From: Corallibacter vietnamensis
GTDB lineage: Bacteria > Bacteroidota > Bacteroidia > Flavobacteriales > Flavobacteriaceae
Reading direction: 5' to 3'
DNA length: 64,000 nucleotides
NCBI RefSeq assembly: GCF_039537875.1
Contig: NZ_BAABBI010000004.1
Coordinates: 1-64,000 of the forward strand
The first letter of the stretch is position 1. The number at the start of each line of letters is the position of its first letter. Under the pieces are notes generated by a model. It was not told the origin of the DNA. It did not search any database and was given only the letters and a program-made list of their open reading frames with translations. This document shows positions 7,974 to 16,856 of the stretch, piece by piece. A program made the translations under genes and the position numbers.

Positions 7974-8507
7974 ATGAGATACGTATTAATAATTTTGACT
8001 CTGATTTTGACTTTTTCTTGTAAAGTCAAAGCTCAAGAAACGGACTTAAAAATAGTCTGTAACAAATCGACTAAAAAAGACCCTGAACATCAAGATGACA
8101 TCATTCTGAAAACTTGTGAATTTAAAAATCACTTATTCAAATCAACTGGAATTGCTGATTATAAAGGAAGATATTCATACAACTATGAGCTGTTTCTGAT
8201 TGACAAAAAGGATACTTTAAAAGTAAAAAACTCTGACTTTTTTAATCAAAAGGCAATCGAATTGGAAAAATTAATAAATGAAAAACTCAAAACTGAATAC
8301 GAATCAAATTCCAAAATTCCTGAAATCAGCGACTGTATGAAATGGATTGACTTTAGACATTATAAATTAAACGAATTTGGAATTTCATTTACGAACAAAA
8401 ACCAAATGGAATTTAACATTGATTACGGAATTGGAAGTGCGTGTTTTAATGTAAGTTCGAGTTCAGTAGTTATGGAATTGACAGAAATAGAACAATATTT
8501 AAAATAA
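7974..8507 (+). CDS. Exported protein of unknown function
   Basis: The 177-residue protein has a signal sequence with a possible lipobox (LILTFSC) followed by KVKAQ, so it is either a lipoprotein or cleaved after AQ. The mature part has cysteine pairs (VCNKST, KTCEFKN, SDCMKW, SACFNV) that could form disulphides in the periplasm. No family is recognised. It starts 14 bases after the repeat end and stands alone between repeats. Confidence 0.6.
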   Translation: MRYVLIILTLILTFSCKVKAQETDLKIVCNKSTKKDPEHQDDIILKTCEFKNHLFKSTGIADYKGRYSYNYELFLIDKKDTLKVKNSDFFNQKAIELEKLINEKLKTEYESNSKIPEISDCMKWIDFRHYKLNEFGISFTNKNQMEFNIDYGIGSACFNVSSSSVVMELTEIEQYLK

Positions 8508-8512
8508 AACCA

Positions 8513-8703
8513 GCGCACAACACCGGCTATAGATCATTGCTTCTGACTTTCCTAATCGGAAAGTCCTCGCAAATTTGCTATCATCGGTTTACGGCGGAAA
8601 ATTTACTAACGTACAGTTCGCACTTCATGCTCGTGTCAGCTTTGTGTGTACTTGTAAAGTTAAGTGCAAAACCACGCCACAAACCTTATATAAAACCGTT
8701 GTC
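8513..8703 (+). repeat. Long palindromic repeat unit R7
   Basis: It begins GCGCACAACACCGGCTATAG and ends TATAAAACCGTTGTCAACAA. It includes the hairpin GACTTTCCTAATCGGAAAGTC and the arm ACAGTTCGCACTTCATGCTC. It is close to R3 in its first 110 bp and to R8 in its last 80 bp, so it looks like a mosaic of the two. Confidence 0.9.
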
Positions 8704-8721
8704 AACAAGCTGAAAAACAGA

Positions 8722-9528
8722 ATGAACAAACTAAAAACAGGCGAATTTTACGGAAAGCATTATCAAAGGGCAGCTTTTGACAACCTAATAATTACTGACA
8801 CAGAATATACTCACAGTAAAGTTGATTGGCATTATCACGAAAATCCGTATTTCACGTATTTACTTCAAGGTAAATTATTTGAATCTAATAAAATAGAATC
8901 CTACTATTTAGAACCAGGAGATCTATTATTTCATAATTGGCAAGACGCGCATTACAATATTAAACCACCTGAATTTACAAGAGGCTTTCATATTGAACTG
9001 AATCAAGAATGGTTTTTAAATTTTGATATTCAAATAACAGATTTTGAAGGAAGTATCAATTTAAAGAATCCAATAATAAAGAACTTAATGAATCATATAT
9101 TTGTTGAGACCAAAATTAACGACCAGTATTCAAGTTTAAGCATTGAGAGTAATTTGATTGATATATTTAATACAATAAAAGAGGCAAAAAAAGAAAAATC
9201 AAAAAAGCCAATTTGGGTAAACAAGTTAAAAGCGTTATTGATTGAGGAAAAAATGGATTACTCTTTAAAAAGTTTAAGTTCAAAATTAGGAGTTCATCCA
9301 GTTCATTTGTCAAGAGAGTTTAACCGATATTTTGGAACAAGTCTTGGCAATTACATTCGATTGATAAAATTAAACAAAGCGCTTTGCTTACTTACTTCGA
9401 ATAAATATTCAATGACGGAAATTTGTTATCAATGTGGTTTTTATGACCAAAGTCATTTCATTACAAACTTTAAGCGAATCTACAAGACGACACCTTCAAA
9501 ATTATTGAAGAACATTTTGCAATGTTAA
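8722..9528 (+). CDS. AraC-family transcriptional regulator
   Basis: The protein is 268 residues from the ATG at 8722. The frame is open further upstream, but that part reads through the repeat. An N-terminal cupin-like sensor domain is marked by WHYHENPYFTYLLQG (His37, His39). A C-terminal double helix-turn-helix of about 95 residues contains LSREFNRYFGTSLGNYI and the signature CYQCGFYDQSHFITNFKRI. Such proteins bind direct half-sites near promoters. The serine hydrolase gene follows after 64 bases on the same strand, a common regulator-target arrangement, so it is the likely target. Confidence 0.9.
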   Translation: MNKLKTGEFYGKHYQRAAFDNLIITDTEYTHSKVDWHYHENPYFTYLLQGKLFESNKIESYYLEPGDLLFHNWQDAHYNIKPPEFTRGFHIELNQEWFLNFDIQITDFEGSINLKNPIIKNLMNHIFVETKINDQYSSLSIESNLIDIFNTIKEAKKEKSKKPIWVNKLKALLIEEKMDYSLKSLSSKLGVHPVHLSREFNRYFGTSLGNYIRLIKLNKALCLLTSNKYSMTEICYQCGFYDQSHFITNFKRIYKTTPSKLLKNILQC

Positions 9529-9592
9529 TTCTATACAATTATGAGCAGTTTTTTAATCTCATCTTTGCAATTCATAACAAATCAATCTAAAA

Positions 9593-11248
9593 ATGAGAAT
9601 TAAAAACATAATCGTATTACTTATTGTTCTTTTTTCATTTTCAACCTATGCTCAAGATATGGCAGAATATACAAGTGGTTGGGAAAGTAAAATTGAAAAT
9701 TCAAAAGTATTCAATCTAAAAGTTGAAATAGAAAATTTAGGACTTGAAAAAGCTAGATTCAAAATCTCGAATAACAAAAATATAATTGACTTTCACTTTA
9801 ATTCTAAAAGCACTTTAATACTAGAAATACCTTTTGCTGAAAATTATTCTTTTAAAGGTCACTTATCTAAAAACGGTAATGAAATTAATGGTTTTATCAA
9901 GTCAGGTATGCTTCTGTATCACTTAAAACTCAAAAGATCAACAAATAACATCTATACAGGAATTTGGAATCTACTCATGATAGATGAGATGAAATCACGT
10001 GATTTTTATTTAAGTGTTGAAAATGGAAAGGGAAACGACTATCAAGCTTACCCAATATTTGGTGATAATCGATTTACAGGAACTTGGTGCGACAATTTTC
10101 TAAAAGAAAATGATTTGATTTCGTTTACTGATTTTAAAACTGGATTGCAGTTTAAAGGAAAATTAATGACGGATAAAATTCAATTAGGCATCTATTTGGG
10201 CAAATATAAAATTACACAAGTAACACTAAAAAAGTCAACAAACGATTGGCAAATTGGTGGATTAAAAAGTGATAATAATACATCTATCATTGAACTTTCC
10301 GAAATGGAAAGACTTATTTTAAAAGATTCATTACCTAGCACACATGCTGTTTTAATTTCTAAAAAAGGAAAAGTAGTTTATGAAAACTATTTTGATGGCT
10401 ATAATCCCAACATTCCACACGATATGAAATCAGCATCAAAAAGTATTTCATCTGCAATAGTTGGTATTGCAAGGGATAAATCTTTATTTAATAGTGTTGA
10501 GCAATCCATTTTTGATTTTTTACCTAAAAAATACCAAACACATAAAGACAGTTTAAAATCAAAAATTGATATTCAGAGTCTTTTAACAATGAGTTCAGGA
10601 TTAGATGCAGACGATTATACAAGAGAAAGAAACTCATCTGCATCAGAGAACAATTACCAACCCACCAGAGATTGGACAGAAACGGTTTTAAAAGCGGAAA
10701 TGATTAACCAACCCAATACAGAGGCTAATTATGGGTCTGCTAATTCATATTTGCTAGGTATTGCCATGGATTCTGTTGTTTCAGAACCTTTGGAATTGTT
10801 TATGGATAAATACCTTTTTCAAGAACTTGAAATATCAAATTATATCATTCAAACAGATTTAAAAGGCATTCCATATTTTGGTGGGGGAATGTACCTCACG
10901 CCAAGAGATATGCTAAAATTTGGTGAACTATATCTTAATAAAGGAAAATGGAAAGAGAAACGGATTCTATCAAAAAAATGGGTTAAAGATTCATTTAAAA
11001 ATTATTATAATTTAGAGAATGTACCTGATAAAAATGGATATGGTTATTTATGGTGGCGCAATACATATAAAGTTAACGGAAAAGATATTGAAACTGTTGA
11101 AGCTAGAGGCGCTGGCGGACAATATATTTTTGTAATTCCTTGTTTAAAAACAGTTGTTGTAATTACATCTGGAAATTATAGAAACAGAAAAACACAACAG
11201 CCCGAATTGATTTTTGAAAAATACATTTTGCCTTACCTTAAAAAATGA
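9593..11248 (+). CDS. Exported serine hydrolase, class C beta-lactamase fold
   Basis: The 551-residue protein has a cleavable signal (FSTYAQ), an N-terminal beta-rich domain to about residue 210, and a penicillin-binding or esterase domain. The latter shows Ser280-Ala-Ser-Lys283 as the SxxK nucleophile motif and Tyr380-Gly-Ser as the second motif; GAGGQY near residue 505 replaces the KTG element. Members hydrolyse esters, peptides or beta-lactams, and the substrate cannot be told from sequence. It follows an AraC regulator and the pair is bounded by repeats. Confidence 0.85.
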   Translation: MRIKNIIVLLIVLFSFSTYAQDMAEYTSGWESKIENSKVFNLKVEIENLGLEKARFKISNNKNIIDFHFNSKSTLILEIPFAENYSFKGHLSKNGNEINGFIKSGMLLYHLKLKRSTNNIYTGIWNLLMIDEMKSRDFYLSVENGKGNDYQAYPIFGDNRFTGTWCDNFLKENDLISFTDFKTGLQFKGKLMTDKIQLGIYLGKYKITQVTLKKSTNDWQIGGLKSDNNTSIIELSEMERLILKDSLPSTHAVLISKKGKVVYENYFDGYNPNIPHDMKSASKSISSAIVGIARDKSLFNSVEQSIFDFLPKKYQTHKDSLKSKIDIQSLLTMSSGLDADDYTRERNSSASENNYQPTRDWTETVLKAEMINQPNTEANYGSANSYLLGIAMDSVVSEPLELFMDKYLFQELEISNYIIQTDLKGIPYFGGGMYLTPRDMLKFGELYLNKGKWKEKRILSKKWVKDSFKNYYNLENVPDKNGYGYLWWRNTYKVNGKDIETVEARGAGGQYIFVIPCLKTVVVITSGNYRNRKTQQPELIFEKYILPYLKK

Positions 11249-11253
11249 AAAAA

Positions 11254-11435
11254 GCCTGTAGCCAAAAACGTATATAATTCATTGCAAGTATAAATCTACT
11301 TCTGACACGAGCAAAGCGAACTGGCGAAGCAAAATTTACTAACGTACAGTTCGCACTTCGTACTCGTGTCAGCTTTGTGTGTACTTGCAAAGTTAAGTGC
11401 AAAACCACGCTACTACTCATAGTCGAGACCGTATG
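11254..11435 (+). repeat. Long palindromic repeat unit R8
   Basis: This copy shows the arms best. GACACGAGCAAAGCGAACTG near 11296 faces CAGTTCGCACTTCGTACTCG near 11347. Outside these, TTGCAAGTATAA faces GTGTACTTGCAA. The ends are AAAACGTATATAATTCATTG and CATAGTCGAGACCGTATG. It follows the serine hydrolase gene. Confidence 0.9.
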
Positions 11436-11469
11436 AAAAACACACCCGATTAACAAAATTGGAGAAAAT

Positions 11470-12096
11470 TTAAATTTTAGTTAATGCTATTTTTATTCCC
11501 ATAACTATAAAAACCAAACCACTCAATTTATTTAACCAACGTCCTGATTTAGGATTACTTTTTAACTTTTGACTGAAAACACTTGCGAATAATGTCAAAA
11601 TCAAAAACCATACAATACCGATTAAGGCATAAATTGTTCCTAATAATAGAAACGGAATAGGATTATTCATTTGATTTACATTAATAAATTGAGGAAAAAA
11701 AGCTAAAAAGAATAATGCAACTTTCGGATTTGAAGCATTAGTTAAAAATCCAGTCCAAAAATCATTTTTTGAATTGTTGTTTAACTGTTTATTATCAGCA
11801 GAAAAAAACTCTTCTCTATTCTTTACTTTTAAAAAACCTAAATAAATCAGATATCCTGCGCCAAGAAATTTGATTAAAGTAAATGCAAAAGTAGATTTTA
11901 CAATAAGAACAGAAAAACCTAATGCTGCAAAAAATGCATGCACCAAAACACCTGTATTTATACCTAATGTAGCGTAAACACCTGACTTTCTTCCTTGACC
12001 TATTGACTTATTTAAAACAAAAACTGTGTCAATTCCTGGAGTCATAATAAAAAACAAAGCCGTTACTATAAATGTCATTAAATTTTCAATTCCCAT
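11470..12096 (-). CDS. LysE/RhtB-family amino acid exporter
   Basis: The 208-residue protein has five to six membrane helices and begins MGIENLMTFIVTALFFIMTP, followed by GIDTVFVLNKSIGQGRKSGV, the family signature for a proton-coupled exporter of amino acids or homoserine lactones. The FLTNASNPKVALFFLAFFPQF motif is also typical. It is transcribed away from the LysR gene on its other side and faces the repeat R8. It is the only minus-strand gene in the left accessory block, and its substrate is unknown. Confidence 0.9.
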   Translation of the reverse strand: MGIENLMTFIVTALFFIMTPGIDTVFVLNKSIGQGRKSGVYATLGINTGVLVHAFFAALGFSVLIVKSTFAFTLIKFLGAGYLIYLGFLKVKNREEFFSADNKQLNNNSKNDFWTGFLTNASNPKVALFFLAFFPQFINVNQMNNPIPFLLLGTIYALIGIVWFLILTLFASVFSQKLKSNPKSGRWLNKLSGLVFIVMGIKIALTKI

Positions 12097-12159
12097 TGTG
12101 TTTAATTTTTTAGTTTCAATAAAATATTTTCAGCTAAGAAACGGTTTTGATATACTCTA

Positions 12160-12175
12160 AAAAATACATATTTTT
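12160..12175. promoter_or_regulatory. Perfect dyad in the LysE/LysR divergent promoter region
   Basis: AAAAATA-CA-TATTTTT is a perfect inverted repeat with 7-bp arms in the 108-bp gap between divergent genes, 30 bases before the LysR start. LysR proteins commonly bind such a dyad to control the divergent neighbour and themselves. AT-rich dyads can arise by chance, so the assignment is tentative. Confidence 0.35.
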
Positions 12176-12204
12176 GATTAATTAATGCAAAAACAGCATT
12201 ATTT

Positions 12205-13071
12205 ATGACTGTTCAACAAATAAAATATTTTTTAGTACTTGCCAAAGAACTTCATTTCTGGAATACGGCAGAGAAAGTTTTTATATCGCAATCTTCATTG
12301 AGCAGACAAATCCAAGCTTTGGAAGATGAACTACAAATTCAACTTTTTGAACGGGACAAAAGAAATGTTAAGCTTACAAATGCGGGTAAATTTCTTCAAG
12401 AACATTGGACAAAGAAAATTAACGAGTTTGATCAAATAATAAGACAGGCAAAAAAAATTGATGAAGGAAAAGCAGGAACTATTTCAATAACGTATCCGGG
12501 TTCTATCGCTTATGAGTTTTTACCAAAATTGCTGGAGGCTTTAAACAACAATCTACCCGAGTTAAAAATAGAATTAACGGAACCAACAGACGAAAACCAC
12601 GAAAAGCTTTTATTAAACTTTAAAACCGACATAGCATTTAGTAGAGATAAAATCAAAAATATAAATATTGACTCTCAAAAACTTTATTCTGAACCAATTT
12701 GCTTGGTTGTCCCTAAAAACCATAGGCTAAACAAAGGTAATATGACTAGATTGGATAACGAAAAGTTTATTATTTCGGGTTTACACCAAACGACTTTTTT
12801 TGCTTCATTATTAAGGTCGTGGTTTTCAAAAAATAAAATTGAACCCAAAACCATAATTGAATCGGATTTTGGAGGAATGATAATAAACCTCGTTTCTAAA
12901 GGACTTGGGATTTCAATTTTACCATTGTCATTTAAATCGGCACAGGTAGAAAATGTTGAGTTTATAGAATTAGAGGAAACAATAGACTTATACATAAACT
13001 GGCGAAAAAAGGAACTGAACAATACGATAAAAAAAGTAATTGAACTTGCTAAAAATGTTGTAAAAAAATGA
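12205..13071 (+). CDS. LysR-family transcriptional regulator
   Basis: The 288-residue protein has an N-terminal winged helix-turn-helix (MTVQQIKYFLVLAKELHFWN, then SQSSLSRQIQALEDELQIQL) and a C-terminal periplasmic-binding-like effector domain. Length and layout fit the family. It is divergent from the LysE-type exporter, the classic arrangement in which the regulator senses the exported compound and turns on export. Its stop overlaps the start of the acetyltransferase gene by four bases (ATGA), so those two are translationally coupled. Confidence 0.92.
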   Translation: MTVQQIKYFLVLAKELHFWNTAEKVFISQSSLSRQIQALEDELQIQLFERDKRNVKLTNAGKFLQEHWTKKINEFDQIIRQAKKIDEGKAGTISITYPGSIAYEFLPKLLEALNNNLPELKIELTEPTDENHEKLLLNFKTDIAFSRDKIKNINIDSQKLYSEPICLVVPKNHRLNKGNMTRLDNEKFIISGLHQTTFFASLLRSWFSKNKIEPKTIIESDFGGMIINLVSKGLGISILPLSFKSAQVENVEFIELEETIDLYINWRKKELNNTIKKVIELAKNVVKK

Positions 13072-13547
13072 CAATAGAGAGAGCTACACGAACAGATTCG
13101 AAGACGTTAACGGAATTGACAATGCGTTCAAAATCTCATTGGGATTATAGTATGCAACAAATCGAAAAATGGAGAGATGATTTAACGATATCTAAAGATT
13201 ATATTACTGAAAAAGAAGTGTATAAATTAATTGATTCTGAAAATAAAATAATTGGATATTATTCATATTTCTTAATCAATGAAGTAAAAGTAAAATTGGA
13301 GAACCTATTTGTTGAGCCGAAGTTTATTGGATGTGGATATGGCAAAATGCTAATGAATGATTTTATTGAACGGATTAGAAAAACAAGAACCGAAAAAATC
13401 ATATTAGATTCTGACCCAAATGCAGAAAATTTCTATAAAAAAATAGGGTTTAAAGTAATTGGAAAGCTAGAAACATCAATTAAGAATAGATTTTTACCGA
13501 TTATGGAACTAAAAATAAAGCCAGTAGCCAGCAAAGACTATAAGTAG
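13068..13547 (+). CDS. GNAT-family N-acetyltransferase
   Basis: The 159-residue protein has the GNAT fold with the acetyl-CoA loop motif FVEPKFIGCGYGKMLMNDFI and a late DSDPNAENFYKKIGF stretch. It transfers an acetyl group to an amine on an unknown acceptor. The ATGA overlap with the LysR gene, and the LysE exporter nearby, suggest a small detoxification or amino-acid efflux unit. The stop lies 20 bases inside the next repeat, so the end of the reading frame is built from repeat sequence. Confidence 0.88.
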   Translation: MTIERATRTDSKTLTELTMRSKSHWDYSMQQIEKWRDDLTISKDYITEKEVYKLIDSENKIIGYYSYFLINEVKVKLENLFVEPKFIGCGYGKMLMNDFIERIRKTRTEKIILDSDPNAENFYKKIGFKVIGKLETSIKNRFLPIMELKIKPVASKDYK

Positions 13548-13690
13548 TCGCTTCTTCTCGCCTACTTTTTAAAAATTGGCAATGCTGAAGAAGCTACAAT
13601 TTTTTTTGTGCTTAAAGTAAAATGATTTTATTTGCTTAACGCAATTTAATGCCTAAATTACGTAACAAATGGTATATGCCTTGACTGGAA
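13520..13690 (+). repeat. Diverged long repeat unit R9
   Basis: It has the usual order with many changes: GCCAGCAAAGACTATAAGTA at the left end, TTGCTTAACGCAATTTAATG in the right arm, and GTATATGCCTTGACTGG at the right end. The central GAACTG/CAGTTC arms are replaced by AATTGGCAATGCTGAAGAAG. It overlaps the last bases of the acetyltransferase gene. Confidence 0.55.
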
Positions 13691-13709
13691 TTTAACAAAA
13701 CCAAAACAT

Positions 13710-14333
13710 ATGAAACTAATACTGTCTTTTTTTTGCTTAATGCTATTTCATATTGGGTTTTCTCAACAAAAGAAAATCAAGTATCTGAATGAAGTTTATG
13801 AAGAAATAAACCCTAAAGAGTTTATAAAGGCAAAAAAAACAGGAAAATACCTTGATTTATATTTTGAGAATGACACATTAATTCAATGTTTATTGGTTAG
13901 AAGAAGACCAATTGGAAAATTAAATAAAAATCAGTTTGAGAAACTAAAAGAAAACTTACAAATTAAAAACACCATTGAAGATGATTTAGTTGTGATAATA
14001 TACTATCCTGGAAAAGACAGTTGTAATGAGGCAGAAAAATATTCTACATGGAATGTTTTTGACAGTGATTATTTGAAAAAACTAAAAAAAATTAGTGGTA
14101 TAAATCATCATTGGATTTATAAAGATGATGAAAACCTAAAATATTATTACAAAAGAAAGATAGGTTGGAAAAAGGATAAAAATCAATTTATTGAAAAATT
14201 ATTCTTCAAGTATCACTACCCTTGCTTTAGTTTTGTAGTTATAGATTCAAAAGGAAACTATATGGCTTATTATGGAGAATTTGGTAAGCAAACTGTTTGG
14301 GAGCTTGCAAAAACACTAAAAAAAGCGTATTGA
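13710..14333 (+). CDS. Exported protein of unknown function
   Basis: The 207-residue protein has a clear signal peptide cleaved near HIGFSQQ. The mature part is Lys-rich with a VVIIYYPGKDSCNEAEKYS segment and a late CFSFVVIDSKGNYMAYYGEF segment. The alternation of strands and helices suggests a thioredoxin-like fold without a CxxC motif, but this is weak. It lies between a diverged repeat and the SGNH/MBOAT pair, with 63 bases to the next gene. Confidence 0.6.
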   Translation: MKLILSFFCLMLFHIGFSQQKKIKYLNEVYEEINPKEFIKAKKTGKYLDLYFENDTLIQCLLVRRRPIGKLNKNQFEKLKENLQIKNTIEDDLVVIIYYPGKDSCNEAEKYSTWNVFDSDYLKKLKKISGINHHWIYKDDENLKYYYKRKIGWKKDKNQFIEKLFFKYHYPCFSFVVIDSKGNYMAYYGEFGKQTVWELAKTLKKAY

Positions 14334-14396
14334 CAAATTCTTATATCCTAGTATATCATCACAATAAACAGTAATTTTTTTTAGTTTTAATTTTCT

Positions 14397-15287
14397 ATGA
14401 GAAACTATTTAGTTCAGTTACTAAAGTTTACTATAATTCCAATACTTTTTTGTGTGTTAGTTTTTGTGCTATTTATAACAAAAAAAGAAAAACGAAAAGA
14501 TATATGGCATGACATATCTATTTCAAACAAAATAATTTTAATGGGTGATTCTGAAATAAAACGAATACCACCAAGCGCAATAAGCGATTCTACATATAAT
14601 TATGCAACAATTGCAGAACACCATTATTTCACCTATTTAAAGCTAAAAAACTTATTATCATATCCTGACAGTAATATAAATACCGTAGTGTTGGGTTTAT
14701 CGGTTCATAATTTTGCTCCAATATTTGAAAAATATTTTAGTAGTAAAACAGCGCGAGGCAACTCTAGCTTTGAGCGTTATTTATATGACTTACCTTATAA
14801 AAATAATGATTTTATCGATTTCTTTTCTTTTCAAAAAAAGTTAGTAAGCTACTTTCCAGACTTATTAAAAGATGATACTGATTGGGGATATGTTGAAAGC
14901 TTGAGTGAAAACCCGTCTGACAAAATTGTTGGAGATGCTATTGATCTTCATTATAACCACCCTAATACAACTATGTGTTTATCACAACTAGAGTACCTTG
15001 AAAAAATTGTAAATTTATGTACTACAAACAACATAAGGCTGGTTGTTGTTTCTATGCCTGTACATTTTAAGTATAAAATTAATGTTGAAGAAAAATATTA
15101 TACAATACTTGCTGATTTTATAAAACAAAATCCTGATATAGAGTATCAAAACTATTTACATCTAGATATTGATAGCAAGTATATGGCTGATGGCAATCAT
15201 TTAAATACAAATGGAGGAATACTAATAGGTAATTATATTAAAGAGCGTTTAAAAGTAAAAACGCGCAATAGTGTATATACAAAATAA
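14397..15287 (+). CDS. Membrane-anchored SGNH-like protein, AlgJ/X-type partner
   Basis: The 296-residue protein has one N-terminal membrane segment (about residues 10-28) and a periplasmic domain. ILMGDSEIKRIPPSAISDST gives the GDS block with its putative nucleophile, and DGNHLNTNGG near the end gives the Asp-x-x-His block of SGNH hydrolases. It lies 41 bases upstream of an MBOAT gene. In alginate and cellulose acetylation systems, such SGNH-like partners take the acyl group passed across the membrane. Here the acceptor glycan is unknown and no polymer genes are adjacent. Confidence 0.75.
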   Translation: MRNYLVQLLKFTIIPILFCVLVFVLFITKKEKRKDIWHDISISNKIILMGDSEIKRIPPSAISDSTYNYATIAEHHYFTYLKLKNLLSYPDSNINTVVLGLSVHNFAPIFEKYFSSKTARGNSSFERYLYDLPYKNNDFIDFFSFQKKLVSYFPDLLKDDTDWGYVESLSENPSDKIVGDAIDLHYNHPNTTMCLSQLEYLEKIVNLCTTNNIRLVVVSMPVHFKYKINVEEKYYTILADFIKQNPDIEYQNYLHLDIDSKYMADGNHLNTNGGILIGNYIKERLKVKTRNSVYTK

Positions 15288-15328
15288 ACATTAGCACAAG
15301 TATAAACGACAAACAAGATTAGAAACAC

Positions 15329-16777
15329 ATGCTTTTTAACTCAATAGATTTTGCATTTTTTTTACCAATAGTTTTTATACTCTATTGGTTTGTAGCAAAA
15401 AAGAATTTAAGTTTTCAAAACCTACTTATAGTTGTTGCTAGTTATATTTTTTATGGTTGGTGGGATTGGAAGTTTTTATCTCTAATTTTTTTTAGCACCG
15501 TTGTTGATTATAGTGTCGGACTAAAGCTTAAAGATGAAGAAAACCCAACCAAAAGAAAAATACTCTTGTGGGTAAGTATTCTGGTTAACCTTGGGTTTCT
15601 TGTTTTTTTTAAATATTACAACTTCTTTCTTGACAATTTTGTATCTGCCTTTTCACTATTTGGCACCGAGATAAAAGCTAATTCTTTAAATATTATTTTA
15701 CCAGTAGGCATCAGCTTTTATACATTTCAAACATTAAGTTATACCATTGATATTTACAGGAGAAAGCTTGAACCCACAAAAGATTTTATAGCCTTTACAG
15801 CATTTGTAAGCTTTTTTCCTCAATTAGTTGCAGGACCTATTGAAAGAGCTACAAACTTATTGCCGCAATTTTATAAAAAAAGAACATTTGATTACTCAAA
15901 AGCTGTTGATGGCATGCGCCAAATACTTTGGGGACTATTTAAAAAGACCGTTATTGCAGATAATTGTGCTGAATTTGCAAATCAAATTTTTGATAACGCT
16001 TCAGATATGAACGGAAGCACGCTTGCATTAGGAGCTTTGTTTTTTTCTTTTCAGATATATGGCGATTTTTCAGGATATTCTGATATTGCTATAGGAACTT
16101 CTAGACTCTTTGGGTTTAACTTAAAACAGAATTTTAATTTCCCTTACTTTTCAAGAGATATAGCAGAGTTTTGGAGACGTTGGCATATATCTCTGTCTAC
16201 ATGGTTTAGAGATTATCTTTATATTCCGCTAGGTGGTAGTCGTGGTAGCACCTGGATAAAAATTAGAAATACATTTATAATATTTATTGTAAGTGGTTTT
16301 TGGCATGGCGCCAACTGGACTTTTATAGTATGGGGCGCACTTAATGCTATTTACTTTTTACCGCTTTTGCTAACCAATAAAAACAGAAAAAATTTAGACA
16401 CCGTAGCTAAAGGAAGATTACTGCCTAGTATCAAGGAAGTATTTTTTATGTTACTAACTTTTTTGCTAACCGTTTTTGCTTGGATATTTTTTAGGGCAGA
16501 AAATATTGATCATGCTTTAAGGTATATTTCAAAAATGATATCAACATCGCTGTTTGAACTACCCAATTTTATAGGCATGTTTAAAGCTTTAATGCTCATT
16601 TTAATAATAGGCGCTTTTGTTATTATTGAATGGTTAGGAAGAGAAAGCAAATATGCCATTGAGCACATTGGCCTAACATGGAAACGCCCTTTTAGGTTTG
16701 CTATGTATTATGTAATTATTTATTTAATAGTCACATTCAGTGGCAACCAGCAAACCTTTATTTATTTTCAGTTTTAG
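15329..16777 (+). CDS. MBOAT-family O-acyltransferase (AlgI-like)
   Basis: The 482-residue polytopic protein shows the full family pattern: SYIFYGWWDWKFL near the start, FYTFQTLSYTIDIYRRK, FSGYSDIAIGTSRLFGFNL, WHISLSTWFRDYLYIPLGGS and SGFWHGANWTF, with the catalytic His at residue 326. It moves an acyl group from a cytoplasmic donor to an exported glycan or lipid. The SGNH-like gene directly upstream is its likely partner. The repeat R10 follows after about 80 bases. The pair may be cassette cargo rather than part of a polysaccharide locus. Confidence 0.93.
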   Translation: MLFNSIDFAFFLPIVFILYWFVAKKNLSFQNLLIVVASYIFYGWWDWKFLSLIFFSTVVDYSVGLKLKDEENPTKRKILLWVSILVNLGFLVFFKYYNFFLDNFVSAFSLFGTEIKANSLNIILPVGISFYTFQTLSYTIDIYRRKLEPTKDFIAFTAFVSFFPQLVAGPIERATNLLPQFYKKRTFDYSKAVDGMRQILWGLFKKTVIADNCAEFANQIFDNASDMNGSTLALGALFFSFQIYGDFSGYSDIAIGTSRLFGFNLKQNFNFPYFSRDIAEFWRRWHISLSTWFRDYLYIPLGGSRGSTWIKIRNTFIIFIVSGFWHGANWTFIVWGALNAIYFLPLLLTNKNRKNLDTVAKGRLLPSIKEVFFMLLTFLLTVFAWIFFRAENIDHALRYISKMISTSLFELPNFIGMFKALMLILIIGAFVIIEWLGRESKYAIEHIGLTWKRPFRFAMYYVIIYLIVTFSGNQQTFIYFQF

Positions 16778-16856
16778 AATGTACTTTATATAATATTAAA
16801 ACTTTCTTTATAGCAATGCGTGAATGCTAATAAAAAACCAACTATCTTAATTTTAC

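Noticed and set aside
8575..8721. Extended N-terminus of the AraC gene
   Set aside because: This 49-codon extension is translated from repeat R7. The ATG at 8722 gives a normal AraC N-terminus.
11238..11456. Minus-strand 72-residue frame
   Set aside because: It overlaps repeat R8 and the end of the serine hydrolase gene, with no start signal or protein-like conservation.
12684..13022. 112-residue minus-strand frame
   Set aside because: It is antisense to the LysR effector domain, with no independent support.
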